The translations under genes were made by a program, and so were the position numbers. The notes under the pieces were generated by a model, which was not told where the DNA came from, did no database searches, and was given only the letters and a program-made list of their open reading frames with translations. Below, piece by piece: positions 13,801 to 28,800 of a stretch of DNA of 64,000 nt (position 1 is the first letter of the stretch; each line of letters starts with the position of its first letter). The stretch comes from Aphidius gifuensis (lineage: Eukaryota; Arthropoda; Insecta; Hymenoptera; Braconidae), in contig NC_057792.1 in the NCBI RefSeq assembly GCF_014905175.1, positions 16,064,963 to 16,128,962 on the forward strand, read 5' to 3'.

Positions 13801-16800
13801 TATTTTTTTTTTCTTTTTTAATATATATACGTATAACAACGTGGGAGAGAGCGTTGTACTCTTGTCTTTTATATGCATTCGGTCATTTAAAGAGTCACAA
13901 AACCCGACGGGAGTCAGAAACCGTGAAGACGAGATCACAATTTTTCGCCTTTGCACCTACTATACAACAACAAAAACAAACAAACAAACAAACAAACAAA
14001 CAAAAATATAGACTATTTTTCTAGTTGACTATTATTATTGTTATCAAAATAATTATTATTTATTTTTTTTATTTGTTTAAATAATTAAACTACATCATAT
14101 TTAATTCAATTCAATTTTTTCTATAATATTTTCTTTCTTGAAAATAAATAAATAATACTTGATATTGTTTTTATTATTTTAGTTGAGGGGTTCTTTTCAC
14201 CCTTTTATTTTTGTCCTCTGGTTTTTGCATGTCTTTGAGCTTTTTTTCTTTTTTTAAAGTTAGGGTGTAAGAATGTATATGTATTTTTTGTACTTTCAAA
14301 CGTGAAAGATCTTTTTAATGTTGAAATTGCAACTTCTATTTTTTTTTATCCAAAGGTTTTTTGATTTCTTCCATTTGAATTGAAATCCTTTTTAGAATCT
14401 AGTCGGTTTTTTTATTTATATGCTACAGTGCTTGACGTGTGGTCTTGACATCTCTTTATTTATTTTTTTAAAAATTTTTTAAAGGGATTTTATTGTAAAC
14501 CGACAGACTGATATAATAGATTTTTTTATAACTTGAAAATTTTATGGCAAAGAAATTTAATAAAGATATATTCTTGTCGTATTTTTTAAGAAAATAGTTT
14601 AATTTTTTCATTTAGAGCTTTAACAAAAAAATTAACTTTTGTAAACTCCAAAAATCGAATTTTCTTTTATCAAAAATATTTAATTTTATTCGCAATATTT
14701 ATAAGATATATTTATCATAAATTGTCTAACAATCCAGTAAAAATTTTCCAGTAAAAAAAAATAAAATGAAAAAGATATAAAAAAGATGAAAAGCCATTTG
14801 GGTGGCGATCCGTTGGTGTTGTGTCTTTTTGCCTCAACAAGAATACATTACAAAGACAAAAAAATATATATATCCACCAAGCCATGCAATATATATTTAT
14901 GCAATAGTGCGTCGAACAAAGAACAAAGAATATTATCATTTGCGCAGGTGCGTTATTAAAGTAGGGGAACGTGTAAAAGTTGTGTAAAAGTATGAAAATT
15001 GTCAGTCTGCAAGAAAGTAGTAGTAGTAGTCAACGTTCGACCCGACAATAAAACTAAACAAGGAAAAATCATTCCCCTCAATTTTCCTACAAGTAACAGA
15101 TTAGTTTTTCATCATTATATCTCTCTCTCAAATCTTATTAGAGTAAAAATTTACTCCCTTTGTCGATTTTCAACGAAAGTCCGATACAACAATTCTACTT
15201 TTACTATCATTCAATTTTTTTTTTTCTTTTTTTACATTTTATTTATTTCAATTCTTCTCTTAATTCTATTTATTTATCTGTTTTACGAGTTTATATATTT
15301 TTATTTTCCTTTCAACTCTTAAAAATTTTAAACAAATACATATTCACAATATAATAAAAAAAAAATTAATAAATCTCGATTTGTTGACTGTAAAAAATAT
15401 AAAAATTTAAAATACCAGACATGATAGTTAATATTTAAATTTCATTTTATCACTATTGTTTATGTTTTTTTTATTATTATAAATATTTTAATACTGCACA
15501 CGCGCGGATTATATATTTATATTTATATATATATATATTTAAAATAGACATGCGCATTTTGATATTTAAGCTCGCTTATTCTCATTCGTTCATTGGTTAA
15601 AAAAAGATGAAAATTCTAACTAGTAAAGTATATACATACATACAAAATATATTCACATGAAAATATATTTTTTTTTCTATCATTTTTATTAATTTTATTT
15701 TTGATGGTATTGGTGAATAATAGTGGGGGAAAAGTTAGTCTGGTTTTGTCCACTGGAAAAGCTCTGTACGCCATTTACCCATTTTTTAAAAAAAAAGCTT
15801 TTTTTTTTTTTTTTTATATTTAAAAATTTTCACCTTGTTCTTATTGTTTGAGGTTTTTTTTTTCTATTGTATTTTTTTACACTTGCGTTAAGCACAACTC
15901 TTTGCGGATATCTTGACTCAAGATATATACTTTTTTTTTTTTTTGGCCTTTGTTTTTGCTTTCACACTTGCTCTCGTATAGGGGTAGTTTAGTTATTTTC
16001 TTTTTTTCTATTTTTATATATTTATCATGGTTATTTTTCCCCGATTTTCCCAGTTGTATTTTCTTTGTGTAGAAGAATTTGTGTGTGTGAGAGTTGTGCG
16101 TGTGTGGTAAAGCTCGCTTGCAGTGGATTGAAGGGGGTGGTTGAAGAAGTTGGTAGTCGACGAGACTGCGTCGCGACGTCAAAGTGCTACTCGGAATATA
16201 CGTCGTCAACGACGCTTTTTTTATAACGCTGTCTTTGTAATTAATTTTTTTTTTAAATTTCTAAATGATACTTTCAATCCGGATTTAATTCAATCTTTTT
16301 TTTTTTTACATAAATTATCAATTTTTTTTTATATTTTCAAGTGAAACTTTGGTTTTTTAAAAAAATTATTATCAAGGTTGAATACTGCTTGTTGAAGTGG
16401 GTGTGTTTTTTTTTGTTTTTTTATTTTTTTTTTCTCATTATTTAATAGATTTTTTTTTAATTAAAAAAAAAAGATTAAAAAATTATTTTAAAAATTTTTT
16501 TTCTTTTTTGTTCAAGTGATTTTTATTATTTTTTAAAAATTTTAATTTTTGTGTGAATTAAATAGAGTGAATTGAAATGTGTTGGTGAATGAAATTATTT
16601 TTTACACGAGGTGTATAGAAATAATACCGGAGTACTCAATTTAAACTTTAAGGTAAAAAAAATTGAGAAATTTAAAAATTAAATGATAATTAAAACAATA
16701 GTCTTGCGAATAATTGTGTGTTGACTTCCTGTTTATTTTGTAATAATTTAACGACTAATACAATGTTTCTAGAATATATTCTTTTTATTACCACACGTTA

Positions 16801-19800
16801 TCACACCTATAAATAAATAAATAAATTTTTATTCTTTTTAAAAATTTATCATCATATTACCAATTGATAATTATTTATCCTTTTATTTTCTGTAAAAAAA
16901 AATACATTATTTTATCTTAATCATAAATTCTATAAATAATTATCAACACACTTTGATTTCATCTTTAAAATTATTATTTTATTTCCACTGAAAGTATAGT
17001 TGATAAAAAAAATAAACACAATTCATGTGTATAATTTTTTTTTTTTGTGTCAATACGTATCGATGTCATTGCCTATCAAATTCTTCTAAAAATATAATCA
17101 AGAAAAAACATCTTACTGCCGAGATATAACAGCTATAAATAAACAAAAAAAAAAAAAAATTAAAAAAACATTTCTTGTCGTCTATTTATAAAAAAGCTTT
17201 ATCACGTTTATTAAATTTTTTTTTTATTATAAACTTAGTAAACAATGATAGTAAAAATACCAAATTAAAAAAATTTAAATTAAACATTATCAACAATATA
17301 AATAACAGTATTTAAAAAAAATAATAAAAATGCTAACATTTTATAAAAACAAGAGTTTAACAAATATCAAAGTGTGGGATTTATTACCACCCACAATAAA
17401 TCAATATCAATCATTTAAATTTAAAGCTCATCTTTATGATTTTCTTATATTTTTCTAACTAAAAAAAAAAATAGAATCCTTTTATTTTTAATAACATAAT
17501 TTCATTTGATATATTTAAAAATAGATAAAAATTGAATAACTTAATTTTTTCTCTAGAAAAAAAAATATAATAATAATTAATTAAATAATAATAATTTAAT
17601 AATAAAAGCGTTGAAATAGCAGGGATCTATTCAGTGTCGATCGGTGGAGTGATCTTGCGGTTGGAATTTCAAGTTGTATTTTATATCAAATTTGAAAGTA
17701 ACAACAACAAGTAGAAATTATTTCTATTGTAGTAATTTGTGCCTTGCTATTTCTACTTGCTATAATGTACAGTTACAAAATAGTCATGAAAATTATTTAT
17801 TTATAAAAAGTTGTAACAAGGTGTGACGATGTTACAAGACCATAAAATTCTCCATCATAAAATGTCCATCAAACGAAATGGTCAAGAGCAAAAAAAAAAA
17901 AATAATAATACATAATTACCAATTGTTGTTGATTATTAAATGGATAATACAAAAATTGAAAAAAAAAAAAATCAAACAGATGTATACTTGCAATTAATCC
18001 ACTCTACAGAAAAAAATATTTTTTCAAAAATTTATTTCCATTAAATAAGCCAAAAGTAAGAGGTAAAAATGTCAATGTATTTAATCTGGCAATATGGTAC
18101 TTTGATACACGCGAGGATGTCACGATTTTATTTTATTTTTTCGACATTATTTAATAATAATAATAATTTATTATATTTATACAAAAGAAGAGCTGCAAAA
18201 TAACTGAAATGAAAAAAATGTGGGCGGGTGGGTCAAATGTGTGTGCAAGCAAGTAGTTGTTGTTGGTTTTTTTTTTTTCTTGTTATATACAATTCCACCT
18301 TCTTGATTTTTGTTTATTTTATATTTATAACAACTTTATTATAATAACAATAATTTTATTCACATGAAAAGTCACTTGATTGTCCTCCAAAATCACTAGA
18401 CTGCAACGTTCACTTTTGTTTATTCTTCAGTTTTTTTTATATTTTATTAATATGTTGATTATTTATTTAAATTATTTGTTATATAATAATAGAGTATATT
18501 TTTTTTATATTTCAAAGGTCGTTTAATGCTGCTTGTTTGAATAGTTGGAAAGTTGCCTTGAGAAAACTTTGAGTACCATTTGTGTGTGTGTGCGTTGATA
18601 TTTTAAGGAGAAATTTTTTTTTTTTTTCTTTTTCAATTGAGTAGTTATATTGAATGTGGTTATTAAAATATTTTTAAATAATTAGATATACAAATTTAAA
18701 AGGCAAAATAAAAATAAACTTTTTATAATATATTGTAGATATTTTATTTTTATTTTTATTCTCAGTAAATGGCTGTAAACTTGTGGCTTATAAAAAAAAA
18801 ATATTTCGAATTCTAATGGATTCTTTTGGCAACGAATTTTAATATGAATATCAAACATTGTTATTTGATGACGTCCTTGAGAAAGGCCGTTCAATTTGGC
18901 CTCAAATATTTACCTCCAATATTCATCCGGGTTCAATATATGAATTTTTGTTATTTTTCATAAATTAGTTTGTGGTTGACTAGAAATTATACGATGATTT
19001 TTTCTTCGTAGATAATTAAAGCTTTCAGGTATCGATAATGAGATACTCAATTTTTAATTATTATATATATGGAATTCGATTGTGTGGTTAATAGCACTAA
19101 ATTTAAGCCTCAGTTTGTTGGAGGTGTGCCAGGTTTTACAGGTCTATCGGTTAATTAACATTGTCCTTCTTATTTTAAAAAATTATGTTATATATTAACT
19201 AGCCTTGATTTGTCACACGGTATACATGTGCTTCTTAATACTCCCCAAACTTAAAATAAACTTGTAAAATTTAAATATACCATTGTCAAACATAAATCCA
19301 TTGGATAAACTCGAATTTACAGATAAACAAAACGACACTGATATTTTTTTTATATTTTTGGAATTCTGCCAGCTATTTTTTTTTTTTTTATTGTCTAGTA
19401 CTTTTATTATTAAATTTCAACTATACATCCATACAATTGACACTATTTTTTTACATTTTTCTTACTGCTCCATTTATCAATAAAAAAAAATATTTAAAAT
19501 ATTTTTTCAAGTTTTAAAAATTTATGTAAACATTAAAATGTCAAATATAAAATTTTTAATTATTTTCTTTTATTTTTTCCTTACACTCAGAATAGTCATT
19601 TAAAGCATACATAAACTACCAATCAATAAATTGAATTAAATATTTAAAACTACTGTACTAAAAATAATTAATGAAAAAAAAAAAAAAAGACCTAAATTAA
19701 AAATACATGACTGTACTTAATAATTGACTCTAAGTGATTAATTTTTTTTTTTTAGATTCATTTAGCTATTGTTAATAATTTATCGAGAGCATTTTTGACA

Positions 19801-22800
19801 TCTGTCAATTGTCAATAATTTATTCAGAGTATTATTTTTAAAAATGACTATTGTTATAATGATTTACTTTGTGTTTATATAATTTTTTTTTTATAATTCT
19901 AAAAGTATGTATAAAAAGAGACAATTACAGTTGTCGAGCATAGGAAAGACTATTGATTGTAGCAAAAGCTCCGACATTAAAATGGAGTAGGGGATCTTTG
20001 GATGCATTGTCACCCCTCTAGGTTTCTTCAACCCCTCCAGTATTACACACTGTATTACACTGTATACAGTTAGTCTTGTTCACTTTCCCAAGACAAGTCA
20101 TTCTCTATCGTATCTCTCAAGTTCAAATTTACTCTAATCATTTTTCTAAAAAATACAATAAATTAATTAACAATATATTATTTATCGAAAATTATAAACA
20201 AAGCTCAATTAAATTTCACAAAGAAATAATCTTATTGTTTTTTTTTTCAACAAGTTATTTATTTATTTAACAAAACAAGTGATATTTAAAAAAAAAAAGT
20301 GGCGAGATTTATTAATTATAAATTTGTCATCAAAGTGATTTGTGTTTGCAATATTATTTTTTAAAAATTCGTATATAGTTTAATAATAACAAAATATAAA
20401 AAAGTCGATATAATTTTTTTTTGATATTGTGGATAGTCAACGATGGAGGGATATTGTCGATACCATTCTCACATGTACGTATAAAAAAAAAATATACGGT
20501 CAAATAAATGGTCAAAGAAGTAAAATAATATTGAGAAGGGTCTGTTGATTTTATTTTTATATTTTTTTTTGAAATAAATTTGTAAAATATACGCGTATAT
20601 GAAGCTGTCATTTTGACTCTTGTTATTCGATAAAATGCACATCTGGAAAAAATATGCTTCTCTTTCAGAAACAGGATACATTTTAAAGATAAATTTTTAG
20701 CTTTTTTTATGTAATATAAAAGTGAATTGAAAATTGAAAGTACCTTGATACTATTTTTATTGTTGTATTGTATTTTCATTTTCTCATAATATTTTATATA
20801 TTTGTTACAAATAAAAATACATTATATCGCTGACAATCTGTTGAGAAATTTTATTTCAAAGAATAAAAAAAAAACACAAGTTGTGGTTAAATAGTTTGGT
20901 CGATGAGTTGAGTATCGATTTATGAAATATATAAAATACTTTTCCGACAGATCACCATGGAATGGCATGGTTGGTTTTGTTGGCAAGTTTTAGTTTTATT
21001 AAAGGGCGAGGGTGATGTATGATGGGGGCGAAAATTGTACAAGGGAGAGGTAAAAATTCACCCTTCTGATTCATGCAGCTCTGGTTTTTTTTTTTTTTTT
21101 TTATTCTACTATTTTACCTCGCTATATTGCACTCAACATCCCGTCGATTTTAAATATAAAAAATAAAAAAAATACTACCCTCTGGCTTCCCCTAATTTTT
21201 AATAATATTCTAACACGTTTATTATTTCACTTTAATATTTTTCTCTCGCTCTCTTTTTTACCCTCACAAGATATTCATTTAATTTTTATATATTTTTCAA
21301 AATTAAACATTTAAAGTCAAAGTGACATAGTCACGTGTTTAAATATCTGCACCACTGAATCGAACTCCATAATTGCTCGACGTGCACGACATTCAATGTG
21401 ACAGGAAAAAAAAATATATATCCTCTCTGTTGTCTTTTGTCTCACCAATTATTTTTTAGTGAAAAATTTTTTTATCCCTTTTTTTTCCATCACCTTTTAT
21501 ATATTATTCTGTCGATTTTTATTTTTTTTTTTCATATATATTTAATTGAATATTTATTTTTATATTTGCAAAAGATAAAATGGCTACCAATTAAATTTAC
21601 AAAATAGAGTTTGTTAATCAAATTTCAATATAAAATTTTTATTTAAAAAAAATCAATTTATCAATATTTTTTTGTAGAAAATAATATAAGTAATATATTA
21701 TTTTTTTCACTGTGTTTTTAAATATTTTTTTTTTAATTTACGTTTGTAATTTTGTGTAAATAATTTCACACATGAATGATGGTATTAACAAACAACCTGG
21801 TAGTGACATTATCCCTACCAATGCAACCATCAAACTTGTATTTATAAATCGACAACTTCATGGACAAAGTGTATCGTTTTATCACCATAAATGGAATGTT
21901 GCTCTGCTATTTACAAACTGTCTGGGATTTTAATGTCTCTTTGGTATAACATGTTTATATAAATTTTCACTGGAACACTGTGCTTTAATTTAAACAGTCT
22001 CAATCTGACCGCAATTCGTTAGCATCACATTTTTTTTTTTTAATTTCTTTTTATTTCATTACATTAACACTTGACCGTAATTTTTTTATTTTTCATTATA
22101 TTTATTCTCACTAAAGTACTCTCTTTTCTCTCGAATTTCTCCTAACAAAAATATATTACATAAATCCATTAATTTAAAAATCGCATCAATACCCTTAAAA
22201 ATATTTACAATATAAAAATTGTAGTATAAATATTTAATAAACAATTCAACGATATATATTAAGAATAAATATTTATATTTTTTTATTGACTATCCATCAT
22301 ATTGATAAGGGTTTACAAATTCAACTTTGAGTCTTTTATGTGGTTGCGAGAATATTGAAGTTGAGTGTACAAAACTGATATTGAAAATCCGCTATTAAAT
22401 ACATTCATAATATACAAAATAAATAAATATAAATATTTGTTGGTAGTGGTTGTGATGATGATGATAGTACAATTTTCAAAATTACAATTGTCATGAATTC
22501 GTCTAGTGGTAATAATAATTACCCAGTGGAAATTTGTTGTCTGATGATAAAATGAATATACAGCTTGTTTTGTATTTGTGTTGATGAATAATATATATAA
22601 ACAGTCTATGTATGTGTGGGTATGATATATATAGCTCTGTAGACACTTTCGTTTTTAGTTTCATGTAGGGGAAAATCCCTTTTAATGAGAATTTGTGAGT
22701 TGTATTGCCGACGAGAAGAGATAATACTATACGTCCAAACCAGTGGTCCCTACATTGATATAACATATATTTATCAAAGTGTATATGTACATGTACATGT

Positions 22801-25800
22801 CGGTAGCAAACACCATGTGATGCTTAATGGTTTTGTTGTATATAAGGCTCATATTGATCGCTTATATATATACGAAATAGATGTGGGGTAAATTTTACGA
22901 GCTTAACGGGTGGCTTCATGCTAAAGCACGCGACATCATCAGCAAAAACTCTGTTACTTTTATATTTTTTTATTTACACACCCATAATTTTATAACTTAA
23001 ATAGAATGTTAAATTAATATATAGATATAAGCTTTGAAAAAAAATTTTTCTTTTTTGAATTTTATTTGTATGAATATTTTTGGATACAAAAATGATGATT
23101 CATTATTTATTCAAATTTTTAAAATATTGAGGTGATTTTTATATACGTCATTTGAAATTATGATTGTATGGGGTTTTTTTATTTTTTTTTTTTGAAATCT
23201 TTGGGGAAAATAAGAATAGAGTTTTTTTCTTTTATTCAAGTTATAAAGAATATATATAGAAAAATCATCCCTTTTTGGGAAAAAAGTTTGTATACAGTGT
23301 TTAAGCTTATTTTATATACATTTTTTATTTTTTTTTATTTTTTATCCTCATTTTTTATTTATATATTTTGTTTTTTATTTTTTTTTTTTTACGTCACAAT
23401 GTAAAAACTCTGGAGCTCTTGGAAAGTATTTAAAAAAAATATAAAATTGTAAAGAGGTTTCTTTTTTTTTTTTTTGGAATATCTTGGTTATGCAGAGAGA
23501 CTTAATTTAAACTGTATTTTGCATTTTTGTAGAAGCTAAAAAACAGATAAAATGTAAATGATTTAAATGAAAAAAAAATATAAATTAAAAATATTTTAAC
23601 AACAGAGTAAATAAATTAGTTAATATTATTTTTTAACAAGTAAATAAAAAATAAATAACAAAATCAGTAAAATAAAAATGAATCTTTTGTATTTATTCAG
23701 TTGTATTTATTTAAATAAATTTATTTATTTATTTATTGAATAAATAAATAAATAAATTTATCATTTGATAAAAAAATACAACGAAAATAATATTTATAAA
23801 AATTTTCCATGAATAATTTATATTTTAGAAAATTTCAATTATTAAAAAAATTGTTTTACTTTTTTTTTTACAAAATTTCATATTTTTATCAAGTTTTTTG
23901 ATTATTATCATTTCATTTTTCGGTGTACATAACAAGTGAATATATTTGCAAGTGAATAGCAAATTGATACCACTGTGTTATAATAAAAAATTTTATTTTT
24001 TCATTTTATTTGATACAATGTGGGTGGATATGTACAACAATATTACGTTGAAAATGAATTTTCTATTTTCGACATTTGCCAGATTTATTTGCAAAATACT
24101 ATTTAAATAAAAAAAAAAATATAAAACATGATATCACGGATTATCTCTTTGAACATAAAGATGATGAGAAAAAAGGTGGGCGTTATTTGAGTTTAAAAAG
24201 AGGGCGTTATAATATCACTCTCGTTATCAGCCACCCACGTGTTGTTATTATTTATTTTTTTTAAACAATCATTTTCACAGTTTTCTAATTTAAATGACAT
24301 TCATAAATTTTTTCCTGAACCTATTTAAATTCAAAAATTATTCTTCAATCAAAATAAAATTATTTCATTTCTTTTTTTATTAATATTTAATTTACTATAC
24401 ATTCAAATGTGAAAAAAAAATATTAATAATTACATTAGAATAAGCAACAAACTGCAAAACATGTTTTAAATTATTCTGTGTATTTTTTTTTATATTGAAA
24501 AAATTATTTCAATAGTCGTTGACATGCTGAAGGGTCCAAAAAAAAATAAACTTGTTTGAGAATTTTTTTCATCGTATGTTATTATTTATATTTCAATTTT
24601 ATTGTGTCAAGTTGACAGAGGATACACGCACACTTTATTTGCAAATATGCAAACAAAAAAAAAAAATATGATAAACTCAGTTTGAATATAAAGAAAAAAA
24701 TAATAATGCACTAGTTTAAAATTTAAATTTAAAAAACCTCTACTATTGTTAACATGTCATTTTTTATTTCGAAAAATTAAATTAAAAAAATTACTGTTAT
24801 TCAATTCTTTAGCGAGAAAATAATAGTTGTTTTTTTTTATTTATTTTATATATATATTTTTCAACATTGGCTTATCTTTCTGACGATGTGCGCTGATAAG
24901 ATAACGATATACTAATTTTGTCTTTAACCAAAGACTCGATTGTCGGCAAATACGATTGATATCGCAACCAAGTACATTATTCTCTTATTTTTATATTTTT
25001 AACACTTTATTTTTTCATCGATTGATGATAATTTATAACCGAAAATAAAATTAGTTGATAGTTTTTCATACTACTGTTAACACACGTAAATTTTTTTTTG
25101 TTTTTCGTTTATTTTTTAAAATATATTTTCATGTAATTTAAAAATTAAAATATGTGCATTATGCGTTTTCTATGGAATAGAAATATTTACAGGTAAAATT
25201 ATTTATCAACTTAAAAAATATACAATAAATTTATTAAAATAATTAAATAATAATACGTGATTTAATTATGAAAATTAATTTATAATTTTTCATTGTCATG
25301 CAGTTGTAATTTTAATAAATATAAATACTAATTTAAATTTATTTTTTCTTTGTTTCAGGTGAGTCATTTGATACCTTCTAAATAAATTAAATACTATTTT
25401 TTGGTAACGTATTAAAATTATTTTTCAATTTGAAATTTAAGAAATATATTTACACTATTATATTATTAGTATCTCTCATTATAAAAAGTAAAAATTCAAG
25501 TAAAATATGTCCACTGAATAATCGATTCCCCGGAAGTAATTTAATTTAGTTGAATAATTAAACTTCCATTTTAAATTCCATACCTCGTCGAACATAATCA
25601 TGTCCGTTATGATCTATTAATTAGAAAATTTCTCATTAATTATCAGAATACACCATCACTATTCGTTCATTTAAAAAACAATTTTAAAATAATTTTTTTT
25701 TTCTTTTTTAAAATAACAACAATACATTAAACTGTAATAATAATTTTCTACATTTTTTTTTTACATTTTAATAATCAATTTTTCATTGAATAAATTTCAA

Positions 25801-28800
25801 CAATAAATTTTTGATAATAATAGATAAAAAAATATATATTTTTATAATTTAATATTACTATCTATACATTTGTTGAAAGTAATTTTAAGTATTATCTATT
25901 TGTAAATAGTTGTGTAACTTTAAAAGATCAATAGATATTTTTATTTTTTTTCTTCTTTTTATTTTCGAACATGATCATTAATAACATGAATTTAATATTG
26001 CTGGAGGTTCTTCCCGATATGTATGTTGACTTGCACGGGTATTTATTGAGAGCCTCTTATATGCACAATCCAATTGGATTTGTTAGTGAATGGTACGTCT
26101 CGGACTAGGTCAGTCAATATGACGTTGCACAATTGCAGACAAGGTCGTTTCCCCATCATTGCATGTACCTTTATTTATCATTATTAATAAATAATATTAT
26201 TTATTTAATAAATTATTTTTTTAATTTTATTCTATTTATATAGATTTATTTTTTCTTCGTATGAATCTTCTTGGTTGGGTTTGGTTGTTGAGGAATAATA
26301 GCTTCTTTTTTTTTATTTTCATGTCAATTGAAATCGACTAATCCAACATGACTATGTCTTCCAATGACAAATTCAATTTTATTTAACGTTACTTTCATGT
26401 ACGTTTCAATGCATCATAGAATTTAATCGCTGGGTATATTGTGAATATACACAACTTTCTCGTCGTCTGGTTCAGTCAACGGAATTTACTTGTTGTTAAT
26501 TCGACTGTGTTATTTTATTTTTATATACCACTAACAAGTATAACATATTTGTTTTCTGAAAAATAAGAAATAAAAAGTATTTAAATTGACACTTTTAAAT
26601 GTATGGAAAATAATATTTTTGTATAAAAGTTTTTAAAAGGTTTTGTTTTTTAAATTTTAAATTGAAATAATTGGTTTTTTTTTTTTTTCCTTTTTTAACA
26701 ACAATTTGATTGATATTTTTAATTTAATTTTTAATGCAAAATTTTGATTATAATTTATAGTATAGTTGTGGGTTTTTAAGTTGAGTTCATTAGTATGATA
26801 AAAAAAGATTTTTTTTTAAATTAAAAAAAAATTCTAGACAAAAGAAATAAATTGTGGGAATACACTGACTCAATTGTGTGTATTTTTTAGTCTCAATTTT
26901 ACACTATCAACCCACGTTTTAACTCTCTGACATATTATTTTTGTGTAGGAAGATTTTAATAGCCACAGCAAGATAGCATTGAAATTAATTTTGTTTTATT
27001 AAAATTATTTAAACTAAATTTTTATTTAAAAAACCTTCAATTTACAAATGATATTATAATAATATAATTACAAAATCTTCAAACGAAATAAATTGTCTTG
27101 AATGTAAGATCCAATTATTTTAAAATCAAAGACTTGATAGTTTTCAAAATTAAAAATATATTAATTTCATATCATCTTTATTGAATTAAATAATTAATAT
27201 ATTTTATTCTAGATAAAAAAATATATACTTTCTAATGAAAGCTATTTTTCATTTTAATTCAATTTTTATTTTTTTTATAAACATAAAAATATTTATTTAA
27301 TTTTTGTATAGTTATGAAAAAATAGTTTAATTAATTTTTTAAATCAAAAATCAATTTACTTTTATAAAGTTTTATATTTCAATGTACAAAGTTTATTTGT
27401 ACTAGTTCTATGTAAGGATTCTTGGTTGACTTGTTTAGTTGTTTGTCACTTTGACGGCGACATAATAACTAGAAAATATATAAAAGTTAGTAAAAAATAT
27501 ATTCAACAATAATATAAAAGAAAATATATATATTTTAGAAAAAATTAATAATTTTACTGTGGTGTGTATTTTGATATAGCTGTTATATTTACCATCATGT
27601 GAGAAATACTTTTTATTAGTTTGCTCAACCAACAAGTTGAAGCTTCTATTTCTCGCGATATACTTATATTCACACTCACACGCAATTAAATCATACACAA
27701 AACCGTTATACATATTTTTTTTTAACTTGAATAACAACAGAGTTGAATAAAACCTTATATTTACTCGATAAATAATCTTTGAAAAATATTTATAAATAAT
27801 TGAAATTGTCAATTTTTAAAATAATTTTAAATTCTTGTTTTTAAAATGTTAGCTCAATCAAAAAATTTATCATCTTGATCTTTTTAAAATGCAAACTGTA
27901 TACTTATTTAAAAAGTAATTTTAGAAATTACGATTTTTTAATTACAGTAATTATATGTAATTTCATTATTTTAATTTTAATAGGTGACGTATTTTGCAAG
28001 TGTTTTTATGCATCGAAATAATGTGTTTGTTTATTTTTTATATTTACAAAAATAAATTAAATAAATTATTTATGATGACAGCATGTAATCTAGTGAACAA
28101 CCTTTTATAAAAAAAATTTTAACCTAGCCTAATCAGAGGTCAAACACCTCTTGAAAATAATTAAGAAAGTTATATAGTTTTTTGCATGTGAAATCATGTA
28201 GTCACATTAACTTTTTAAATATTTTTTTAAATTTATTTTTACCTTATAAAACTCAACAAAATCAAACGTAAAATAATTATAATAAAAAAAACATTTCAAT
28301 CTTGATAAAATGTTCCACCGGATATTACGAATTTTTCAGATTTTAAATTTGAATTTTATATTCACCTGTGTCGTTCACACTGCAATCCATTATTTTTTAA
28401 AAAACATTTTTTTTTTATATTTTTAGTTTCTTGAGAAAAAAATTCATTTCTCTGCTTTAAATTTTAAAAATAAAAACAACAAATTTTAAAAACTTTTCAT
28501 CATGTTTATTTGCAAAACAAAAAAAGTACTTTTTTTTTTTTTTTTTTGTTATATCAAGTTTTTTTAAAACATTAATTTTCACTGCACGATGTCTGGACCA
28601 ACTTGGATCTCAATCACACAAAGAAACTTTAAAAAAATAGTAAAAAAATTCACATTAGTTTTCCGAGGGTGATTTTTTTCCTCAACGAAATACTTTCGTC
28701 TTACCTAACGACCCCATCAGCTATTATTCTTCATTTTTTCATTCAAAAAAAAAATATATATATCCAGTCTTTAGTCCCGTTAGAAAAATGCAATGCACGC

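Noticed and set aside
15877..16209. 110-codon minus-strand open frame across a CG-rich island
   Set aside because: It includes simple-repeat translation (HTHNSHTHK) and Lys runs. The complexity is better explained as regulatory DNA.
20354..20779. 141-codon open frame on the minus strand in the siz intron
   Set aside because: Phe/Tyr/Ile/Lys/Asn-rich translation of A/T-rich DNA with no domain, no splice support and an overlapping second frame of similar quality.
27435..27812. 125-codon open frame on the minus strand
   Set aside because: Low-complexity translation typical of A/T-rich intron. One patch looks mixed, but there is no conserved motif and no exon borders that fit siz.
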